Part shown: one piece after another, positions 31,180-42,400 of the stretch
How positions within the stretch are numbered: position 1 is the first letter of the stretch
How the letters are laid out: each line of letters starts with the position of its first letter
DNA from: Hymenopellis radicata
Taxonomy: Eukaryota; Basidiomycota; Agaricomycetes; Agaricales; Physalacriaceae
Assembly: GCA_015501595.1 (NCBI GenBank)
Contig: JADNRX010000147.1
Location: 1 to 64,000, forward strand
Direction: 5' to 3'
Length of the DNA stretch: 64,000 bases
Made by a program: the position numbers and the translations under genes
Notes under the pieces: generated by a model
Told to the model about the DNA's origin: nothing
The model's input: only the letters and a program-made list of their open reading frames with translations
Databases searched by the model: none

Positions 31180-32186
31180 ATGCCTCGCGCCGTCATCTCG
31201 CCGTCTGTCCTCGCCTCAGATTTCGGCCAACTTACCGCAGAATGCAAGCGAATGATCAAAGGCGGCGCTGAATGGCTTCATATGGGTGCGTACCGTTCTG
31301 TCTTCAGCGGAAACCCGTCTTACGATGCGTCTAGATGTCATGGACGGGTATGCTTTACCTTAGCCTGCTGCGATCCCATTGATCCAAGCACCGCCTAGCC
31401 ATTTCGTACCAAATATAACGATGGGTACGCCTGCGCAGTCGTCTTGCTATGTACGATCTGTTTCATTCTCGCTCGCTCTCCAGGTGCTCCGATACTTGCA
31501 TGCGTCAAAAAAGGCATTCCGGACATATTCATGGACTGCCACATGATGGTCGCCGAACCTGAAAAGGTATCCTCAAATTCCAATTGTCGTACCAACGGAC
31601 CATTCATCCGTGCTGTAGTGGGTTAATGACATTGCGGATGCTGGCGGTGCGCTGTACTGCTTCCACCACGAAGCCACCTGTGAGCAGCATTTCGTACACG
31701 ACTACATGAAGTGGAGGGTTAACAGCGATACAGCCGATCCCTTGTCACTCATCCAATCCATTCATGGTCGCGGTATGAAGGCTGGTGTCGCCATTTCACC
31801 TGACACGCCATCATCTGCCATCACTGATGAAGTCGCCAACGCGGCTGACATGCTCCTCGTAATGACGGTGTACCCAGGTTAGTCGTAATAGTATCCACAG
31901 CTCGCCTCCCGTAGCTCACATCTAGGCAGGCCGCGGTGGACAGAAATTCCTTGAACGCTGCGTGCCCAAGGTTGCTGAACTCCGGGCTCGTTTCCCGGAT
32001 AAGGACATCGAGGTGGACGGTGGCGTCGGACCGTCAACCATTGACGTCTGCGCTCATGCAGGAAGCAATGTGATTGTCGCTGGTACTGCGATCTTTGGCG
32101 CTGCTGATCCAGAAGGTGTCATCGCCCAATTGAGAGCGACAGTCAACACGGCTCAAGCTAGGATAGCTGCCGAAAAGTCCTCATAA
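31180..32186 (+). CDS. RPE1: Ribulose-phosphate 3-epimerase
   Basis: Exons 31180-31285, 31335-31347, 31399-31424, 31484-31566, 31619-31877, 31930-32186 give 247 residues. Key TIM-barrel motifs: [69 protein letters not shown] and [12 protein letters not shown]. It interconverts ribulose-5-phosphate and xylulose-5-phosphate in the pentose phosphate pathway. About 18 residues ([18 protein letters not shown]) after HHEAT are extra compared with the family. That stretch contains GTGAGC...TTAACAG, which looks like a 46-nt intron, but splicing it out would shift the frame, so I keep it as coding. Confidence 0.92.
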
Positions 32187-32513
32187 ATAGAATCAAAGCG
32201 GATTGCATTTTTGTAAGTATGACAGGTTGTTTAGAGACTAGATTAGACTAGACATGATCCTACAGGTACTCTGGATAAGCAATTTTTGGGACATGTAATT
32301 CAGACAGCGAGACGTTCTCATTGAGTATTCATATTCACGCCTCACCTATCTGTCACCATAATACGCCGTGGGCGTAATGAAGTAGCTGTCGCACAATTAG
32401 ACTACATTCTTGTAGGCGCGTTAACACGTCGTTAGTTATCAACTTATCATGCCATCCGCGCACTCAGTATGTGTACAACGCTAAAGTAAGTATATCAGGT
32501 CCTCCAAACCCAT
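32187..32513. other. Intergenic between convergent RPE1 and MYND genes
   Basis: Short 3' flanks; nothing recognisable. Confidence 0.5.
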
Positions 32514-34251
32514 TTACTGCCCGGTATCCAGTGCCTGCAGTCCCAAAAGTAATGAATCCTCGCCGGCGAAATGCAGCCCGACGTTAGGTACAGGCCCACG
32601 ACACAAAGCCAGTTGCGTAGTGAGGTCCAGAAGCCTAAGATGGGACCGCCCTCGTCTCTCCGTGTGCCATTCATGAAGAAGAATTACTGGCTCTTCGTCA
32701 CCACCATTAGCAACATACTCATCCGCCAGAATATGCACCGAAGTTGAAGCCATCGGGAGGCCATTTCGAACCTTGCTTTTCCGGATAAAGTAACGCAGTG
32801 CGGGGCAGACTTGCCTGTGGGGATGCTCTCCCGTCTTCCAGTCCGCTCTCTGACAATCCCTGCTACAGTATCGGACGACTTGACAGGCACTGCAGACCTG
32901 GAATCCCGCGACGTCTTCGTGGTACGCTTTGGTACATCCCGGACCAAAGCAGACCCAATCCTTCCTCTCAAGTCTCATCACCGAATCACATACTTGAAGC
33001 AATTTCGACGGTGTTCGAGGAGTAAGCAAGAGGGCGGGATGGGCCCCTTCCGTAGGAATGTCAAGATTGGGATTCATCTCCAGGACGAAGTTCTGAAAGG
33101 CCCTAACCGTTATTCCACAGCCAACCTTGTCCTTATATTCGATTTTCTGGCACATCCTGGAATCATTGTAGAGGTTGGTAGCCTCTGACAAGAGGAGAAG
33201 GACGATGCGACGGCGGCTATCCACCCAGCGGGATATGAGGTTCTCTCCGGTATTGAACCTGACGATCATGGCGAAAAACATTGCGAGCAGGTAGAATGGA
33301 TGTGGTCGCTCGATGATCCATTTATCCTTTGGGCGCTTGTGTCTGCGAACGTCGCGGCAGAGACGATTAAGGGAAGCGTTGAGATCATCAACGAGTGTGT
33401 CGCATCGGAGAACGGCGAGCGCTAGGGATTCGCCACAAAATCCAATTGCATGGCCCAGGTAGTTCATTGCGATAGGCTCGAGAAGAAGTCTAGTCCAATG
33501 AGAGATGGAACGTACGAACGCGTCGGCACCGTCGGGCATGATGTCTGCCCTGGTCGCCGGCCATCGGGTTCTCTTTCCTTTAGCGACTTCCTTCTCGGTG
33601 ATGAACTCGCTATAGAATGCTAGCGATTCAAAAAGTAGGGTGCCCAGGGCCGTGACCGAGTTGCAGTAGGGAAAGACGTCAAGGAAACATTTCCCCAAGC
33701 GGTGGTACGTCCAAAGCACGCTGATAGAAATTGGCGCGTTATAAGTGTCACACTTGCATTGACTTAGATGGTGCAAGAACGCGCCGAATTGCTTGGGGGT
33801 GCGGTCCGTAACGAGGAAACGATTGATGGCGCGCCACAGTGGAATATTCCGATCCAGACCATTCTTTACAGACTTTAGTGGATTCTTCTTTTCGCAGTTA
33901 TGTGCGACGTGCCCAAACCATAGAGCGACGAATGTCCCCAGCAAACACAGAGAACAGTATTTCGGTGTCTGGGTTTCCGAAATAGTCTGAATGAAGAAGG
34001 ACAGCGTGTTCTCATAGCTATCCCTGTACGTCGAGCCACCAAACTCGTCGTCAAGTGCCTTCAGAAGGACAACTCTGAAGTGGTATCAGTTTGCACTCCT
34101 GACAAATTTTGATTTGAACTCACTCGCAGGAGCTCCTAGAAGGGAGGTATTTCGATGTTCGGTCACGATGCTGGAGGTGATCTACCACGGCTTCCAGCGT
34201 CATGAGGGGTTCTTCCACTGTAGACTCCAAGAGAACCGGTTCGGCCGACAT
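32514..34251 (-). CDS. MYND-type zinc finger protein
   Basis: Two exons (34251-34124 and 34074-32514) give 562 residues. A MYND finger lies at about residues 415-460 (CFGPGC...CSACQVVRYCSRDCQRADWKTGEH), with the Cys/His spacing of the family. The preceding 400 residues are a helical region of the kind seen in expanded basidiomycete MYND families; I recognise no other domain. Probable protein-protein interaction role; partner unknown. The frame is intact. Confidence 0.85.
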
Positions 34252-34877
34252 TGTCGTGAAGCCTTCGAGTTCTTCACCGACTGCTACGTGTGATGGAGAG
34301 AGGGGGGAGCATCAGCGCCTTATTAATGATACAGTCTGGCTTGGTGTAGAGGTCCTGGGTGCAAGTTGATGAAATGGTTGACTGTGATAGTATGCGCCAC
34401 ACGAGGGCGTGAAGGGAAAACCGGATGGCCGAGCACTCGGCTGGATTGGGACCTGAACACGGATACAGGCAGCTGTCACGTAGAGGGAGTCGGCGGGTTG
34501 GAAGAAAAAGGTATCGCGATCGATGGTGGGAGAGAAAGAGAGCAACGCGCGCAGTTCCCTGATCGGGAATGGAACGTTGAGGACACATCTCTTGCCGCTT
34601 TCCATTTTGACTCTGGAAGATGCTCCAGGCCTCGTTTCTCGGATAGATAGATATATTTTTACGTGCATCTAGCCCTTACAGAACACAGCACGGTCCGTAC
34701 TACACTATACATGCTACGGTACTCGGGTATTCAGCTCTTCTCTCTGTAGTTGCTCAGGTATAAATTATCGATAAGATTCGATATCATCCTTGGAGAACAC
34801 TATCTTCGGCCCGGGCTCCCGGTCTATGATTAGCCGCCAGCACTTGTGGCTGTGCAATACACTCAAGCTCTTGTCTT
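34252..34877. other. Intergenic between divergent MYND and SCI1-like genes
   Basis: About 630 bp presumably holding both promoters. Antisense open frames here lack splice support and family resemblance. Confidence 0.45.
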
Positions 34878-35995
34878 ATGCCTTCTCGTTCTCGTTCCCG
34901 TTCGCTATCACCAGTTCGCTCCTCTAAGCGAAAGAGAGACCGCTCTCCGTCCTTCGAAGATGAACCTTTACCCCATAATGCTGAACGAATATCCGACGCC
35001 GACTACTTTCTGAAAAGTGACGAGTTTCGTATATGGTTGAAGGAAGAAAAGCGCAAGGTTCGCTCTTATATCGCTTGATGCTCTTCGTCGCCATGACCTT
35101 TGACAAGTAGTACTTCGACGAGTTATCGGGCGAAAAGGCGCGCAGGTGAGCAGTTTGTTCACGTTCAGTCTTGGATATCTAAACGCCTTGCAGCTATTTC
35201 CACAAGTTTGTGAAGGTGCGCGGCCGAGTACTAATTTGGGTGGCATATTTATAATTCTGTTACTATAGGCTTGGAACCGAGGAAAACTTTCCAGTACGTC
35301 GTGGTGTATATGGCTTCGTGTATTACTCATGTTTTACTTGCCCTTCAGAGAAGTTATACGCTGGTATTGACAACTCGACCATTCCTGCCACCTCCAACAC
35401 ATCCTATAAATGGACATTTGCCTCTCAGGAAAAGGCTTCCGAAGCCGATTTGAAGGCTGCCCGGGAGTCTGTTGCTGCTGCTACCCAGGGAAGCGCGAAG
35501 GGGTCTGGTCGTGTGCACGGACCATCGCTTCCCAGTGCTGCCGATCTCCAGCTCTCGCGCGAAATGGACGCGGAATATCGCGACGAGGAAAGGAAACACA
35601 AGCGGAAGCGCGAGCGCAAGGAAGACAAGGAACGCATTGAGGATATGGTCGGCCCGAAGGAAGTCGGCAGGGAAGGTATGCTGGAGAAGAAGCGCGCTAA
35701 GAGGGAAGGAGACAGAGCATTTCGGGAACGCGGTGATGATGGCCTTGAGGCTGATGAGACAACCTTGATGGGTGGGAATGACAACTTCAAAGCACAGTGA
35801 GTCTTAAATCGTGGAATGACTTCCGCCTTTCAATAATTGTTCAGGATTGCCCGTCGCGATGCAGGCAAGCAAAGATACAACGCCGCTCAAGAGGAGCGGG
35901 CAGCTGCCATACGCGAACGAGCGGCAGCCCACAAAGAGAAGGAGAGCGCCACAATGTCTATGTTCCAACAACTAGCTAAACAACGATTCGGCTAG
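34878..35995 (+). CDS. SCI1-like (style cell-cycle inhibitor 1 family) nuclear protein
   Basis: Six exons (34878-35057, 35111-35145, 35194-35215, 35269-35293, 35349-35796, 35845-35995) give 286 residues. An Arg/Ser-rich start (MPSRSRSRSLSPVRSSKRKR) is followed by the family core ISDADYFLKSDEFRIWLKEE, YFDELSGEKARSYFHKFVK and AWNRGKLSKKLYAGI. A basic coiled-coil-like C-terminal half follows (DEERKHKRKRERKEDKER), ending QLAKQRFG. The family was named in plants; in fungi the role is unknown, but the composition suggests a nuclear, RNA-processing-associated protein. Confidence 0.82.
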
Positions 35996-36078
35996 TCTAG
36001 TATTACGTCGCTGGAAAATGTGCCTCCAATCGCAGCCATTCTTTCGATGAGATGCGCCGCTAATGAGTTCTGTTAGTC

Positions 36079-36538
36079 CTAGACGGGATTTATACAGCTG
36101 CGACATGCCTGTTTTTTGGCGCGCTTGAAGATGATCGAAGAACCAAGGGACTTCCTCCACTTTGTCAATAGGTTGCAATACGGGCAGGTAGGTGCACCCC
36201 AAGCCGAGTCTTCTGGGTCCATGAGCTCAGCCTCATCTGAGTCCTGTAGAGATTGGCCTGAGTACAAACGTTCATGAATTCTGCAGAAAGGTTGTAAGAG
36301 TGTTGCGATGTCGCTATCATGCTCATCGGAATCATACTCATAATTCACTGTGTATCGTCGCCCGTTACGCTTCTAATCACACAGATTAGCAACGTGCGAC
36401 AAGCGGGCGAAGAAGTTGGAATCTTACGGAGACCCTACGGAAGACATTCGAAAGTCGGGAACGGATGCCATTGGTACTGCTAACAGACATTGACTGGAGA
36501 CCGTCATACGCTGAGGGTACAAGAGTGGATGTCGACAT
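36079..36538 (-). CDS. Hypothetical protein with paired CxxC motifs
   Basis: Two exons (36538-36428 and 36372-36079) give 134 residues. I do not recognise a family. The C-terminal part has CPYC and CRSC about 26 residues apart in a basic context, a possible small zinc-binding unit. The middle is acidic (EYDSDEHDSD). It is convergent with the SCI1-like gene, 83 bp away. Splice sites (donor GTAAGA, acceptor ATTAG) and phase are clean. Confidence 0.65.
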
Positions 36539-36881
36539 GCTAGGGTGCTAGCGTCTGACCATACCTATCTAGAGCTTAAGTATTGAAACCTCTAACGTTA
36601 CAAGTCCAGGTGTCAACGACTACATTTGGCCGGATCGTCTCATGTCCAAAATTGAATCGAAACGTGACGGCATTTCATCGGGGCGATGAGTATTGTTAGC
36701 TGGCGGACGGGGGTGAGCCGAGTGTCGCTGTCCAGTGACAGGCTTCTCGGTCTGTTCACCTTGATGCAAAACTTGGCCACCCTATGAAGCTGCGGCCCGT
36801 AAGCACACATCGTATGCACCTCGAATTAATGGTAGCTTCCGTTGCACCGAGGTATCGACGAAGGCACAGATAGAATGTATA
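36539..36881. other. Intergenic, no gene seen
   Basis: Between the small hypothetical gene and the 3' end of the carrier gene; nothing recognisable. Confidence 0.45.
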
Positions 36882-38421
36882 TTACGCTCCAGTGACCCCA
36901 GCGAGATACTCTACAGGACAATCATTAGATGTGAAGCTCCGGACGATGCGCAGACGACCTCTCGTCAACTCGAATGCCGCAAAGGTACTTGCTGCGGCTG
37001 GTATACTGTAAAAATATCGAGCTTATTGAATGATCCGGTTCAGAGGCTAAGATATACCTTCGTAGCACTATATCAAAATATCAGAATGAGTATCTGACGT
37101 TCCCAAAAAACTGACATACAGGATGGTGTGAGTCCTCTCAACAAGCCGGCCCTAGGATCAGAAATGTTAGGAGTATATCACTTGAGACCCGTTATACTCA
37201 CACGCCAGATTCTGCCATGATAGCCCTTACTTCGTGAATGATGTACTGAACGGGAGTTCCAGAAGGTGGCGTTGGTCGTAGTTGGACACGAGACTTGATC
37301 ACGTCTGTACAGCTAGTCAGGAAACTTTGTTTGAAGGTCAAATAATGCTAACCTAAAGGGTAACATGCCAGCCAATACGCGATCTATAGAGATCGATTCA
37401 GACAAGTTCGGAAGAGAGGAGAGTATTTACGCCTCCCGTTGAGCCGCTCGCCAGCAAAGCCCATACTGGTAGATCAGTGCCATATACTGCGGTAAATTTG
37501 CGTTTCGAGAATTCGTACGCTGAAGAGTCGTCAACAATACTACGAAATCCCGCTGTTGGTCAAAAGTTACCTGTATAAAACCTGACTTGACGGGTCAGAA
37601 TGACGTTCAGACATTTAATTCACTACGAACCCCGCATATGCTGGAATTTCTCGAGCGACTGTTACCTACGAGAGCGCGTAAATACAGAGGGTAATATGAG
37701 CTGTGCAGGCGACAATCATCACTCACCCAGTAACCTCGCATGAGGCCTTTGCGGAATCCCCACGTCTTCCACATTTCACTCGCAACAGTGCGGAGCCTCT
37801 TGTCTCCAGCACCGCCATATTGACCTTGCATTCTCACCTTGAACATTTCGACTGGATCTTTGTCAAATGGAACAACATGATGTGATACATGGTAGTCACC
37901 TGGACTGGCCAAAATAGCGTTCGCTGCTCCGGCCATGCTCCCAGCCAAAGCAGTCTCAGGCAGTGTTAATTGACCGAACGGAGAGACGACGCGTTTGGAG
38001 AAGACATATGATGAGAATAACAGGGAGTTGACGCCGGCGATGCCAATTAATGGACTAGCCATCCCTATCATCAAGTTTCAACACATAATTGACTACGCAG
38101 TTGAGTTGATACCTTTATACAAGGCGAAGAATCCCTCCTTCTTTAGTGTTTGAGTTAGGATATCCATAGGGCCTTTCTGGAGGTAAACTGAGCGTGATTA
38201 TGCACGGGAAGTCTTGATAGATTACTGACAAACATCCCTTCTGTTGAAGTAGACCAAGTCATAAGCACCTCTGTCAATCACGAAAATAGAAGCACTGAAC
38301 TGGGAGCAATCTGGGCACGCGTCTTGATCGTGTCTAGCGGTTGCCCGACTATGACTTGCGCCGCTCCGCCTGCGCTACCCGCCAGGAGATCGTTTATCGT
38401 CGACAGCGCCTTTGAGTTCAT
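36882..38421 (-). CDS. Mitochondrial carrier family protein (carnitine/amino-acid type)
   Basis: Twelve exons (38421-38301, 38240-38230, 38176-38113, 38064-37900, 37857-37727, 37665-37631, 37539-37431, 37383-37353, 37304-37204, 37150-37120, 37067-37058, 37005-36882) sum to 310 codons plus stop. The three carrier signatures are GQPLDTIKTR, SPDPVEMFKVRMQG and YPLDVIKSRVQL, each ending a first helix of a repeat. Repeat-linking glycines and the GLTPSLLRSIPAAASTFAAFE C-terminal helix are also present. The second-repeat signature with EMFKVRMQ points to the carnitine/ornithine/YMC branch; the substrate is not determined. Exons of 10 and 11 nt occur, unusually short. Confidence 0.88.
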
Positions 38422-38628
38422 GGGGGGCTTGGTCAACACTGACAATCTGAGGTTAAGACTCTTGGTCGATATGATTAAGCAGGGTCGACGGTGGCTGTGC
38501 TGTTTTTGCACGTCAAAATCACGCCTTCAAGCGTCTACAAGACGCCAACAACGGTTAACCATTTACTTCTGATTCGGGATACGCAAGATTGCACAAGAAC
38601 TGGTGTGTTTCACCCTCAATTCTTTACT

Positions 38629-39302
38629 CTAGCCCCTCAACTTGGCAGCTTTCAACACCGTCGCTACCCTCCTCTCCAAACTTTTCTCCTCGGGACCAAT
38701 CTCAATGTATGGTATGTTTAATCGCGAGAGGACGTCTCTGAAAATGTCGACAGTCTTCTTCTGATCGTCCAAGTGGCGTACACCATCATCTACCAGCCAT
38801 TCTTCCACCGGTGTGAGAAGAATGAGCACCGAGGACGGTTTTCTGTATTGTACCAGGACTTCCTGGAACAATGGTGACGCTTCGAGGCTCTCCCTTCTCC
38901 TTTGACTATCGTCCGCGTCTATGCCAGTCAGGATGGCGTATATAACGGGGTCCAGTGCCGAACGGTCTACAACCTGGATAGGATGTTGATCTCTGGTGCT
39001 TCTTTCGCACTGAATCTGGGCCTTCATTATATCCTCCTGCATTTGCAGGACATGGATGTCGTCTCTGGTGTACCCATGTTCCTTTATGACGCGTCGTGCA
39101 ACTTCAGTTATGAAGGACGAGTCTTTGACCAAGTGGAGCTTTTGGGCAAGTGCATTGCGCAGCGTCGTTTTACCGGATGACTACGACGTATAGCATGTCG
39201 TCAGTCTTTCAGATCTTCACGAAGGGCTTAACTTACGGAGGGCCCAATGACATAGATTCTTGTATTAGACGGGGTCGTGTTAGTGCTTGCATTGTTACCC
39301 AT
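38629..39302 (-). CDS. AAA-domain P-loop NTPase (NadR/AAA_28-like)
   Basis: Two exons (39302-39237 and 39180-38629) give 205 residues. The Walker A motif IGPSSSGKTT is split by the intron at residues about 20-30. FITEVARRVIKEHG and a C-terminal IEIGPEEKSLERRVATVL fold segment follow, as in small nucleotide-kinase-like AAA_28 proteins. Exact substrate unknown. The start lies 145 bp from the divergent RdRP-helicase gene, so they may share a promoter region. Confidence 0.82.
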
Positions 39303-39447
39303 TGGTCAAGTTGCACGACGAGTCAAGGAACACTTCATTGCTGTCGCCGAGTCGCCGATTAGCGCCAGTGCATTCTTCTTCCTACGGTCACGGTACACAA
39401 CATGAATTCCCACCTCATTTACGGCACCTTAGCCATCGACCATCACG

Positions 39448-42400
39448 ATGGCACCTCGGATCCTCAGGTCGGAAATTGCAAAAGACGACGACTCTTGGGT
39501 ATTCCAGCTGCCACCGAATGAACTGGTGTCGAGAAGGGAAGGGTATGGAAAGTTTCTTCGATTCTCCGGCCCACGAATCCTCTTTGAATTTTCCAAATTC
39601 TCGAACAATCGCGTACTCCAGACGGATGACCCGAGAAGTTTCGTCCAAGTTTCGTTCGCTTTGCCCAGATTTCCAGACTGGACACCAAAGGAAGGATCGG
39701 AGTACATGTCAAGGTTCTTCAAGGCAGGGCTATTCCTCAATGGCGTGCAATATCGCTTCTATCATCATAGTGCGAGTCAGCTGGTAAGCTGCATTTGCAT
39801 GTTGTTACTTACGGGATCGGCTGAATTTGAGTAGAGAAGCAGGAGCTGCTTTCTACGCGAAGCTACTGCAGATCAAGAACTCGACGACCGCATATATAGG
39901 ATGGGCACATTCGGAAATATAATGGAAGTAGCCAAGCGTATGTGATGTTCTCTAAAGCATTGGCAAATGATGTTGACGTGAGGATTTAGGCGCGAAACGC
40001 ATCGGACTACTCTATTCAGAGTCACAAGTCGACTTCGTTCTCGATCCGAAATATGTTGAGGACATTCCAGACTTGCTGAGATAATCTCGAGATGAAGTTT
40101 TCTCCGATGGTTGCGGTTTGATGTCTCGGGCCCTTGCTACCTATGTCAGCAAACGCAAGAAGATCATTTTCCGTGGCGTCAGATATACACCCTCTGTGTT
40201 TCAAATACGGTTGGTGGCGTATCATATACCATCTTTGCACATAATTTATAAAGATTTAGATATCTAGGTTATAAGGGTGTGCTAATGCTTCATCCAAAGA
40301 TGGACCGAGAGAACGAACTGAGGCGACGGAAAGCAACAGAAGCTCAGCCCACCGAGGGACCTTGTCTCGCCCAATTTCGGCGCAGCATGAAGAAATTCTC
40401 CACGACCCAAAACCCAACGTTCTCCGTTGTCGGTTATTCGAAACCTTACTCCTTCGGTCGTCTCAACAATGAAATCATAGTCCTGCTTTCTAGCCTTGGC
40501 GTGCCGAACGAAAACTTCATAGCTCTACAGCAGGAGTACTTTGATTGGATCACGCAGGCGGAACTCGATCCTCTTATTGCTGTTAATTTTCTGTCGTCAA
40601 TGGGGAAATACGAGACCGCAGAACGTGTTCTCCTGGATGGAATCGAGGAGCCTCACGTTCTGAAAGCCATTCACGCCGCTCAGAAAGCTGAGATCGCTGG
40701 ATTTCAGAAGGAAGGCACTGGAAAGCATCGATCAAGGATGTTCGTCAAGAAGTCACGCAAAATATACGGCGTCTGCGATCCATTCCGGGTGCTCAAGGAA
40801 GGGCAGGTCCACGTCCGCATAACCTCTGCTCGTGGCGGTCCAAGCACCTTGATCAGCGGCGATGTACTGGTTGTTCGTAATCCGTGTCTTAATCCAGGTT
40901 ATACTTTAATCGTGACCGCCATATCTCCGCATCTGATAGACCTATAACAGGTGACTGCTTAAAATTGAGGGCCGTGAATCATCCCGACCTTGCCCACCTT
41001 GTGGACTGCGTCGTATTCGCGTCGGTAGCTAAACCGGGCCATCATTCTGCTCCGTCCATGAGTAGTGGCGGGGATCTAGATGGTACGCAAAAAAAGACAT
41101 CGAGGATGGCTAAATTTCTGAACTTCCATAGGTGATGAATATTTTGTCTGTTGGGAGCCGAGGCTTGTGCCGTCCACTGTTTCCGAGGTGCACGTTACAC
41201 CAGAGATACGCGTTCATGTCTAACCTGTTTGTCAGCCTTATGACTATCCTCCAAATAAGCTGCGCGTCAATAAGTCAGTCACTCGTATGGATCTTGCGAA
41301 TCATTTTGCTAGTTATAACAAGTTCGTTATGGCCGATCTTCGTCGGGCTGCACTAAGCATAATTATTTACAGTGGCGGCGTGGCTCGTGCCACACGACTT
41401 CATAATCAGTGGGCTATGGCTAGCCCCAGAGGAGCACTATGTTCGGAATGTCAGGAGTTGAGCGCTCTGCATTCTCAGTCGGTCGATGGGGCCCCCATAA
41501 AGATTCCAGACAGGTTAACCACGCCACCCAGTCGCCCTGAATCTGACCCGCCTTATATCATTGACGTCCTGACGACTCGCGCGATCGAATTCGCGACTCA
41601 ATTCACAGCCCGCTCCTTGACGGACCTTGAGGGCATATCGTCAATGGACGAAGACGATGCTCCTGCTATCATACAGCGCCTCCTTCAGAGTCAGCAATCT
41701 GCGTTGTCAGAATACGAGCTCTTCACGATGGCTTATCGCATAGCTTTGCGACATGGCCTTGATCACCGTTCCTTTTTCAATCATATCAATTGTGGAGCGC
41801 TGACAACCGCCCAGAAGTATTCTGTCAGTTTTGCATTAAACCTGTCTTTACATGAACATGCAAGTCTGTGGAATTCTCTCCTGCGATCCGACATCCTGAG
41901 TCGTGCAGATCTTTACGAGCGATCTCTTACTCAGCCGTTTTCTCTCCACCGTTTGTATTCGTCAAAGGATCAGGGGATGCCTGCGTTCTTCGGCTATCTT
42001 CGGATGGCGATACAGGACTTCACTCGTAAGGTCCTCATTCTTAAAGTACGCTCCCAATATTAGCAATACGCACTTTAGACTTACATTCGACAGACAGATG
42101 ACCGCTTCGTGCTCGCAATCTTCATCCGTGGGGAAATCCCATGGGACGAAGACGCCGAGGTAGATGAGAATGTCGTTGTCTGTGCTTTCCTTCCACAGTC
42201 TACGTCGTCCTTTTCGACTTACCGACCGTGTTCGGTTGGATATCGATTATATTGCAGCTCGTCTATACTCCAGCTCTACAACAAACAGAGATCAGACTCG
42301 TTCGTGTTCATCACAGTGCCTCCAAGCGCTTCCGGAGCAGATGTTGCTATTAGTGTAGCATTACAAAAAATCTCCAATAAAGTACGCCAGGTAAGCATTC

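Noticed and set aside
31675..31720. 46-nt intron in RPE1
   Set aside because: Removing it breaks the frame downstream, so it is kept as coding and listed as a finding.
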